Source of the DNA: Brenneria izbisi
Lineage (GTDB): Bacteria; Pseudomonadota; Gammaproteobacteria; Enterobacterales; Enterobacteriaceae
Reading direction: 5' to 3'
Assembly (NCBI RefSeq): GCF_025840185.1
Contig: NZ_JAMPJU010000001.1
Span: 310,001 to 374,000 of the forward strand
Length of the DNA: 64,000 nt
In this document: positions 57,541-64,000 of the stretch, one piece after another
Layout: each line of letters opens with the position of its first letter
Numbering within the stretch: the stretch's first letter is position 1
Notes under the pieces: generated by a model
Told to the model about the DNA's origin: nothing
The model's database searches: none
Seen by the model: the letters and a program-made list of their open reading frames with translations, nothing else
Program-made: the position numbers and the translations under genes

Positions 57541-58164
57541 TTATTTAACTATCCAGTTATTCATTTTCAACTTGATGCGCTGTTCGCCCTGAACCAGTTC
57601 CAGACTTACCGGCATCGGCGGATTAACCTCAGTGTTGTAGCGCTGATAATCCACGTTCCAGCTTTGGTTGCCCTGACGATAGGTAATAGTCTTCAAAAGA
57701 GAGCGGTCATCCAGCGTAAACTCGCTGGCATCTCCTGGCAGGCCGATAATCCACTGACGTAAATTGTTCAGCGGGATCGCCATACCGGTCAGTTGCTGAA
57801 TCATGTCTTCGGCGTCTTTACCTTCATAGCGCTTGCCTTGATTATCGGTGATTTGTACGCCATCCGGCTGGGCGCGAAGATCCAGTTCCGTACTGCCTAA
57901 CGGATTGGTCAGCAGTAAACGGTAGCGTTGCGGCGGCGTGTCCTGCCAGAAAAAATTGGCTGATACTCTTTTCCTATCGGAGATATAGGCAAAAGAACCG
58001 CGCGTCTGATATTGGCTCAATTGCCGTACTTGTTGCTGATGCTGTTGCCACGCCGGGGAGGTCTGACTTTTCCCCGGACCAGTGGGTTGATTGAGGCTAC
58101 AGGCAGTGAGTAACAGACTGGCTAACGGTAGTAACCGCAGGCAACGGACGGAATTTATCGGCAT
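57541..58164 (-). CDS. lolB: Outer-membrane lipoprotein LolB
   Basis: Receives lipoproteins from LolA and places them in the outer membrane. 207 residues; signal [18 protein letters not shown] with lipobox LTAC and Ser at +2. The mature part has [18 protein letters not shown] and [18 protein letters not shown]. The ATG at 58164 matches the family start better than 58182. Divergent from hemA; the two genes share the region 58165-58397. Confidence 0.96.
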   Translation of the reverse strand: MPINSVRCLRLLPLASLLLTACSLNQPTGPGKSQTSPAWQQHQQQVRQLSQYQTRGSFAYISDRKRVSANFFWQDTPPQRYRLLLTNPLGSTELDLRAQPDGVQITDNQGKRYEGKDAEDMIQQLTGMAIPLNNLRQWIIGLPGDASEFTLDDRSLLKTITYRQGNQSWNVDYQRYNTEVNPPMPVSLELVQGEQRIKLKMNNWIVK

Positions 58165-58397
58165 GTCGCGTGATCCTATCAATCGAATTTACGTACCACA
58201 GGGAGTGTCACGCTAACGGGCTTGATGCGCATCGTCAACGTTTGTTATTTCCCGGCGAGGTGGGTTATTTCGTGCCATAGAGTATATACCTCATGAGTAA
58301 GCATCGCGCGCCGTCGCTTTTCTTGCTTCCCCGCATCAAGTAGAATGCCTTGCAAACGAAACCCATACTAACACCGGTATTACTCAAGAATTGCTCA

Positions 58398-59654
58398 ATG
58401 ACCCTGCTTGCGCTTGGTATTAATCACAAAACTGCTCCTGTTTCTTTGCGGGAACGTGTCGCTTTCTCGCCAGATACGCTGGGGCAGGCTCTCGACAGCT
58501 TGTTACAGCAACCGCTGGTGCAGGGCGGCGTGCTGTTGTCGACGTGTAACCGTACCGAACTTTATCTGAGTGTGGAAGAGCAGGAAAATCAACTTGAGCA
58601 ACTTATTGACTGGCTATGTCGATATCATCATCTTGAACCGAACGACGTGCGCAACAGCCTCTACTGGCATCATGATAATGCAGCCGTCAGCCATCTGATG
58701 CGGGTTGCCAGCGGGCTGGATTCCCTGGTGCTGGGCGAACCGCAGATTTTGGGACAGGTGAAGAAAGCCTTTGCCGAATCACAACGCGAACAGTCGCTTT
58801 CCGGCGAACTGGAGCGGTTGTTCCAGAAGTCTTTTACCGTGGCCAAGCGAGTGCGCACGGAAACCGATATCGGCGCCAGCGCGGTGTCGGTGGCCTTTGC
58901 CGCTTGTACGTTGGCGCGACAGATTTTTGAATCGCTGGCGGAGGTTAACGTACTGCTGGTGGGCGCGGGAGAAACCATTGAACTGGTTGCCCGTCATCTG
59001 CGGGAGCATCAGGTTCGGCGCATGGTCATTGCCAACCGTACCCGCGAGCGAGCTCAGGCGCTGGCGACGGAAGTTGGGGCGGATGTCATCACGTTGGCCG
59101 AACTTGATGAGCAACTCGTTCATGCCGATATTGTCATCAGTTCGACGGCCAGTACATTGCCAATTATCGGGAAAGGGATGATGGAAAGGACGCTGAAGGC
59201 CAGACGCAACCAGCCAATGTTAATGGTGGATATCGCGGTTCCGCGTGATATTGAGCCGGAAGTAGGCAAACTGCCTAACGTTTATCTTTATAGCGTTGAC
59301 GATTTACACGCCATTATTCAGCATAATCTGGCACAGCGTAAAGCCGCGGCGATTCAGGCGGAATCCATTGTTCAGCAGGAAAGCGCCGATTTCATGGCCT
59401 GGCTGCGCTCGCAATCCGCAGTGGAAACGATCCGTGATTACCGGGCGCAAGCCGATGACTTGCGCGCGGAAATGACCGCCAAAGCGCTGGCCGCCATTCA
59501 GCAGGGCAACGATGTTGAGACGGTGATCCAGGAACTGACGCACCGGTTAACCAATCGCTTGATCCATGCTCCTACCAAATCTCTTCAGCAAGCCGCCCGC
59601 GATGGCGATTTGCAGCGTTTACAAATTTTACGAGACAGCCTTGGGCTGGACTAG
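58398..59654 (+). CDS. hemA: Glutamyl-tRNA reductase
   Basis: First committed step of tetrapyrrole synthesis. 418 residues as in E. coli: [20 protein letters not shown], catalytic Cys in [13 protein letters not shown] near 50, NADPH site [17 protein letters not shown], helical dimerisation tail. The ATG at 58398 fixes the family N terminus; the longer frame starts at 58350. prfA follows after 34 bases. Confidence 0.98.
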   Translation: MTLLALGINHKTAPVSLRERVAFSPDTLGQALDSLLQQPLVQGGVLLSTCNRTELYLSVEEQENQLEQLIDWLCRYHHLEPNDVRNSLYWHHDNAAVSHLMRVASGLDSLVLGEPQILGQVKKAFAESQREQSLSGELERLFQKSFTVAKRVRTETDIGASAVSVAFAACTLARQIFESLAEVNVLLVGAGETIELVARHLREHQVRRMVIANRTRERAQALATEVGADVITLAELDEQLVHADIVISSTASTLPIIGKGMMERTLKARRNQPMLMVDIAVPRDIEPEVGKLPNVYLYSVDDLHAIIQHNLAQRKAAAIQAESIVQQESADFMAWLRSQSAVETIRDYRAQADDLRAEMTAKALAAIQQGNDVETVIQELTHRLTNRLIHAPTKSLQQAARDGDLQRLQILRDSLGLD

Positions 59655-59688
59655 CATTCATTTCTCTTAACAGGATTTAACCGCCCGC

Positions 59689-60771
59689 ATGAAGCCTTCT
59701 ATCGTTGCTAAACTGGAAGCGTTACAAGAACGCCATGAAGAAGTTCAGGCGTTACTCGGTGAGCCCAGCGTTATTGCTGATATGGACCGTTTTCGCGCTT
59801 TATCACGTGAATACGCGCAACTGACCGATATTACTCGTTGTTTCCAACAATGGCAGCAGGTGCAGGAAGATATCCTGACCGCGGAACTGATGTTGGATGA
59901 TGCGGAAATGCGTGAAATGGCGCAGGATGAGCTAAAGCAGGCCAAAACCGCCAATGAAGCGTTAGAACAGCAACTTCAGGTGTTGCTGTTGCCGAAAGAT
60001 CCTGATGATGAGCGCGGCTGTTTTCTGGAGGTGCGCGCCGGCACCGGCGGGGATGAAGCCGCGATCTTCGCCGGCGATCTTTTCCGCATGTATAGCCGTT
60101 ACGCCGAGGCTCGCCGTTGGCGGGTTGAGGTTATGAGCGCCAGCGAGGGCGAACATGGCGGCTACAAAGAAGTGATCGCCAAAGTGTCCGGCGATGGCGT
60201 TTACGGTCAGCTTAAGTTTGAATCAGGCGGTCATCGCGTTCAGCGTGTACCGGCAACCGAATCTCAAGGCCGTATCCATACCTCAGCCTGTACCGTCGCC
60301 GTCATGCCGGAAATTCCTGAAGCCGAAATGCCGGACATCAGTCCAGCCGACTTGCGTATTGATACTTTCCGCTCCTCAGGGGCCGGTGGTCAGCACGTCA
60401 ACACCACCGATTCCGCGATCCGTATCACCCACCTGCCGACCGGTATTGTGGTGGAGTGTCAGGATGAACGTTCACAGCACAAAAACAAGGCCAAAGCGCT
60501 ATCGGTACTGGGCGCCCGTATCCGGGCGGCGGAAATGCAAAAACGTCAGCAGGAAGAGGCCTCTACACGCCGTAATCTGCTGGGCAGCGGCGATCGTTCA
60601 GATCGTATCAGAACGTACAATTTCCCACAGGGAAGGGTGACCGATCATCGTATTAACCTGACGTTGTACCGTCTGGACGAAGTTATGGAAGGAAAGTTGG
60701 ATATGCTGATCCAGCCGGTGGTGCAGGAATATCAGGCCGATCAGCTTGCGGCGTTGTCTGAGCAGGAATAA
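59689..60771 (+). CDS. prfA: Peptide chain release factor RF1
   Basis: Ends translation at UAA/UAG. 360 residues: PAT-type anticodon motif ([16 protein letters not shown] near 184), GGQ catalytic motif [17 protein letters not shown] near 227-243. The stop overlaps the prmC start by one base; PrmC methylates the Gln of this GGQ. Confidence 0.98.
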   Translation: MKPSIVAKLEALQERHEEVQALLGEPSVIADMDRFRALSREYAQLTDITRCFQQWQQVQEDILTAELMLDDAEMREMAQDELKQAKTANEALEQQLQVLLLPKDPDDERGCFLEVRAGTGGDEAAIFAGDLFRMYSRYAEARRWRVEVMSASEGEHGGYKEVIAKVSGDGVYGQLKFESGGHRVQRVPATESQGRIHTSACTVAVMPEIPEAEMPDISPADLRIDTFRSSGAGGQHVNTTDSAIRITHLPTGIVVECQDERSQHKNKAKALSVLGARIRAAEMQKRQQEEASTRRNLLGSGDRSDRIRTYNFPQGRVTDHRINLTLYRLDEVMEGKLDMLIQPVVQEYQADQLAALSEQE

Positions 60772-61616
60772 TGAATTATCAAGCCTGGTTAACCTCAGCG
60801 GCGGCGCGTCTTGCCGCCGGAGAAAGCCCGAAGCGCGATGCTGAAGTGTTGCTGGGGTTCGTTACGGGCAAAGCGCGCACGTTTCTGCTGGCGTTTGGTG
60901 AAACCATGCTGACCGAAACGCAGCTACGGCAGTTGGAGTCATTGCTGACGCGGCGCATTGCGGGTGAACCTGTCGCCTATCTGACCGGCGAGCGTGAATT
61001 CTGGTCGCTGTCACTGGCGGTATCGTCCGCGACACTGATTCCCCGACCAGATACCGAATGTTTGGTCGAGCAGGCATTGTTTCGATTGCCGGCCGGCGCC
61101 GCCAGCGTGCTGGACTTAGGGACTGGCACCGGCGCGATTGCCTTATCCATCGCCAGCGAACGCCCGGACTGTCAGGTCACCGGCATCGACGTTCAACCGG
61201 CGGCGGTGGCGTTGGCGCAACATAACGCCGCCCGGTTGAACATAAAGAATGTTTGTTTCCTGCAAGGCAATTGGTTTTCGCCGCTGTCGTCGACACGTTT
61301 TTCTCTGATTGTCAGTAACCCGCCTTACATTGACGCGGCAGATAGTCATCTTTGTCAGGGCGATGTGCGCTTTGAACCTGCCAGCGCCTTGATCGCCGCG
61401 GAGGATGGGCTGGCCGATTTACGTTTTATCATTGAAAATGCAATGAATTATCTGCAATCAAGCGGTTGGCTGTTGCTGGAGCATGGCTGGCGGCAAGGGG
61501 CGGCGGTACGGCAACTATTGCGGCAGAACGGGTTTGCACAGATTACAACCTGTCAGGATTACGGTGGTAATGATCGCGTTTCGCTTGGGCAATGGACGAA
61601 AACCATCGCCACTTGA
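60771..61616 (+). CDS. prmC: Release factor glutamine methyltransferase PrmC
   Basis: Methylates Gln of GGQ in RF1/RF2 using SAM. 281 residues: SAM site VLDLGTGTGAIALSIASERP near 110, catalytic NPPY in LIVSNPPYIDAAD near 180. Coupled to prfA. Its stop codon (61614-61616) directly abuts the remnant of sirB2. Confidence 0.97.
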   Translation: MNYQAWLTSAAARLAAGESPKRDAEVLLGFVTGKARTFLLAFGETMLTETQLRQLESLLTRRIAGEPVAYLTGEREFWSLSLAVSSATLIPRPDTECLVEQALFRLPAGAASVLDLGTGTGAIALSIASERPDCQVTGIDVQPAAVALAQHNAARLNIKNVCFLQGNWFSPLSSTRFSLIVSNPPYIDAADSHLCQGDVRFEPASALIAAEDGLADLRFIIENAMNYLQSSGWLLLEHGWRQGAAVRQLLRQNGFAQITTCQDYGGNDRVSLGQWTKTIAT

Positions 61617-61885
61617 CGCGATGTTGCTGCTGGTCAGTGCAGGAAGTTTGATTTTCATTAATCCTAATTTATCCGTTTACTGCCGAACAAAGCTGGCTGA
61701 CGGGAAAACGGTTTGGCGTTATTATTTAACTTCTGCATTATTTAACTTCTGCGTGGCCCGATTGCTTTGGAAAAACGCCCACGCAGCCAGAAGGTTTGCT
61801 GGCCGGCGTTTATTTTCGCCTCGGCGGGCGTCTATCCGGTGATACGGATTTCGCGTGCCAGGTTACTGTTGCTGATGGAATAACT
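61617..61885 (+). pseudogene. sirB2: Remnant of sirB2 (ychQ), 5' deleted and frameshifted
   Basis: Enterobacteria usually have sirB2 (about 130 codons, membrane protein) between prmC and sirB1. Only about 269 bases remain here. One frame reads DAMLLLVSAGSLIFI (61615-61659), like the SirB2 segment DTLLLLSGxAL. Then the match moves by one frame to YPFTAEQSWLTGKRFGVII (61670-61726, then a stop), like the SirB2 segment FYPFTPxQxWLTxKLFGVIIY. Later pieces (GKTPTQPEGLLAGV from about 61768 and RLLLLME before 61882) lie in other frames. The 5' half is absent. Alignment is from memory of the family. Confidence 0.75.
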
Positions 61886-62695
61886 ATGAGTTCTATTGCT
61901 GATTTTGAATTCAACCGTTCACAGTTAAGTGAAGGTATCGTATTAGTGTCACAGGCTATTCGCCGTGACTTCCCCGCTCAGGATGTGCGGCAAAATCTGC
62001 AACGACTGGCTGATGAAGCCCGTTCTGTTATCGCTGATGATCTCGAACAGGATCTGCAACTTGAGAAACTGATTGAGCTTTTTTTTCACACCTGGGGATT
62101 TGGCGGTGCCAGTGGGGTCTACCGGCTTTCGGATGTGTTGTGGCTGGATAAAGTGCTTGAGTCGCGTCAGGGGATGCCTGTTTCTTTAGGGATTATCTTT
62201 CTGCATGTCGCCCATGAGCTCGGCCTGCCGCTGATGCCGGTGATTTTCCCGACCCAGTTGATTCTCCGGGCGGACTGGCTGGATGAAGAGATGTGGCTGA
62301 TTAACCCGCTAAATGGCGACACCCTGAGCGAGCACGTTCTGGAAGTATGGCTGAAAGGCAATATTGGCCCATCGTCACAGTTGATGGATGAAGATCTGGA
62401 TGAAGCGGAGAACGTGCTTATTGTGCGCAAGATGCTTGATACGCTGAAGGTCGCCCTGATGGAAGAAAAACAGATGGAACTGGCCCTGAGAGCCAGTGAA
62501 GCGGTATTACAATTTGACCCGGAAGATCCGTATGAAATCCGCGATCGCGGGCTGATCTACGCGCAACTGGATTGTGATCACATCGCGTTGTCCGACCTGA
62601 ATTATTTTGTTGAGCAATGCCCGGAAGATCCAGTGAGTGAAATGATCAAAGTTCAGATTCATTCCATCGAGCAAAAGAACGTTATTTTGCATTGA
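61886..62695 (+). CDS. sirB1: SirB1/YchA family transglutaminase-like and TPR protein
   Basis: A 269-residue protein with E. coli length: SSIADFEFNRSQLSEGIVLV start, transglutaminase-like part with GMPVSLGIIFLHVAHELGLP, LILRADWLDEEMWLINPLNGDTL, and C-terminal TPR-like ALRASEAVLQFDPEDPYEIRDRGLIYAQL. The function is not firmly known. The start at ATG 61886 matches the family; the open frame from 61796 runs into the sirB2 relic. Confidence 0.94.
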   Translation: MSSIADFEFNRSQLSEGIVLVSQAIRRDFPAQDVRQNLQRLADEARSVIADDLEQDLQLEKLIELFFHTWGFGGASGVYRLSDVLWLDKVLESRQGMPVSLGIIFLHVAHELGLPLMPVIFPTQLILRADWLDEEMWLINPLNGDTLSEHVLEVWLKGNIGPSSQLMDEDLDEAENVLIVRKMLDTLKVALMEEKQMELALRASEAVLQFDPEDPYEIRDRGLIYAQLDCDHIALSDLNYFVEQCPEDPVSEMIKVQIHSIEQKNVILH

Positions 62696-62748
62696 TGTTT
62701 TATGCGCGCGCATTTTTATTTATTCAATTTCGAGTTATCCGACATTAA

Positions 62749-63612
<864 letters not shown>

Positions 63613-63628
63613 GTAGTCTCTTGCTTCA

Positions 63629-63652
63629 CCTGCGTGCTTGCAAGCGCGCAGG
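63629..63652 (+). terminator. Terminator after kdsA
   Basis: A 24-base near-perfect dyad CCTGCG...CGCAGG with centre GCTTGCAAGC, one G-T pair per arm, followed by ttatttataaatattttttat. Confidence 0.75.
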
Positions 63653-63703
63653 TTATTTATAAATATTTTTTATCAATGGCTGTATTGATGAAAAATAGGA
63701 AAA

Positions 63704-63719
63704 TGTGATCCACATCAAA
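63704..63719. promoter_or_regulatory. CRP-like site in the leader of the gene starting at 63996
   Basis: TGTGATCCACATCAAA fits TGTGA-N6-TCACA with two mismatches in the second half. It lies in the gene-free stretch 63613-63995. Confidence 0.45.
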
Positions 63720-63855
63720 TAAAACCATCTGTTTTCCCGCTCACTAACAACGCCGCCATCCTTATTTCAAGGGACATTTACCTTATATAAAGTAAGGAAT
63801 TAAGGAACTGGCTATTAATGTAATAGGTTAGATGCTCTTACGAATCCGTCATCAT

Positions 63856-63981
63856 ATGAGTAAGGTTATGCGCATTCAGGCTGAAAGCCTGAATAACCCT
63901 GAAAGTAGAGGCAAGAAGATCCTTGTCTTCACCAGGCTGCGATTGCTAACACTTCAGGGTAATGGACTTTACGACAAATAA
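63856..63981 (+). CDS. Possible leader peptide ORF inside a structured 5' region
   Basis: A 41-codon ORF (MSKVMRIQAESLNNPESRGK at the start, LQGNGLYDK at the end) that stops 14 bases before the next ATG. The same DNA folds: ATTCAGGCT-GAA-AGCCTGAAT (about 63872-63892) is a perfect 9-base stem, and ACCCTGAA further on can pair with TTCAGGGT (63952-63961). No good ribosome binding site precedes the first ATG. It could be a regulatory uORF, or only a structured leader (riboswitch or thermosensor). No family recognised. Confidence 0.35.
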   Translation: MSKVMRIQAESLNNPESRGKKILVFTRLRLLTLQGNGLYDK

Positions 63982-63995
63982 ACGAGGATATCGTT

Positions 63996-64000
63996 ATGAG
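63996..64000 (+). CDS. Start of a gene leaving the window
   Basis: ATG at 63996 with ACGAGGATATC upstream (GAGG, 9 bases). Only two bases beyond the start codon are visible, so the product cannot be named. Confidence 0.5.

Noticed and set aside
61483..61842. 119-codon open frame spanning the prmC end and sirB1 upstream region
   Set aside because: It overlaps prmC in another frame; its only meaningful part is the sirB2 remnant, so it is annotated as a pseudogene.

Overview
The window looks like chromosome of a plant-associated soft-rot or canker enterobacterium (Pectobacteriaceae, most like Brenneria, Pectobacterium or Dickeya). The reasons are an enterobacterial housekeeping block in its usual order (ychF, pth, ychH, prs, ispE, lolB, hemA, prfA, prmC, sirB1, kdsA), a Klebsiella-style nif regulon with its own rnf operon, and a type III effector/chaperone pair behind a probable hrp box. 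Genus is inferred from gene content and protein resemblance only; no database was searched.

Layout. (1) 1-3762: a markedly AT-rich, probably acquired cassette. It holds the end of a thiamine-diphosphate enzyme, a fumarylacetoacetate-hydrolase-fold protein, a condensation-domain-like acyltransferase, a TetR regulator and a small AroQ chorismate mutase, all on the + strand. It reads as part of an undescribed small-molecule pathway that starts off the left edge. (2) 3905-5235, minus strand: a HopF/AvrPphF-like effector with its chaperone, then a 58-residue membrane-anchored protein. (3) 5424-16518: a nitrogen-scavenging operon of allophanate hydrolase, urea carboxylase and the UrtABCDE urea ABC transporter, behind a sigma-54 promoter with an NtrC-like site. 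(4) 16678-31725: nifHDKTY, nifENX and a nifUSVWZM operon led by an A-type carrier-like gene. Each operon has a -24/-12 promoter and an exact TGT-N10-ACA NifA site. A lipoprotein gene and a strongly structured intergenic block sit between nifY and nifE. (5) 31743-37860: an organophosphate-type ABC transporter with an alkaline-phosphatase-superfamily hydrolase, a HAD phosphatase and a GntR/UTRA regulator, inserted between nifM and nifF. (6) 37914-49997: rnfABCDGEH-nifF on the minus strand, divergent from nifLA, then a small AT-rich island, then nifBQ. (7) 50019-52796: a LysR regulator, a quinone-reductase-like oxidoreductase and an exported protein. (8) 53006-64000: the housekeeping block, in which sirB2 is reduced to a pseudogene, ending with a CRP-like site and a structured leader before a gene that starts at the right edge.

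How it works together. Under nitrogen limitation NtrC and sigma-54 would switch on urea uptake and ATP-dependent urea breakdown as well as nifLA. NifA, restrained by NifL when oxygen or fixed nitrogen is present, would then activate the nif promoters and rnf. NifB, Q, V, U, S, E, N and X build FeMo-co. NifH, D and K are the enzyme, and M, W, Z, T and Y help it mature. No nifJ occurs here, so Rnf (ion-gradient-driven electron transfer from NADH) feeding the flavodoxin NifF is the likely electron path to NifH. No tRNA, rRNA, CRISPR array, insertion sequence or intact transposase was recognised.
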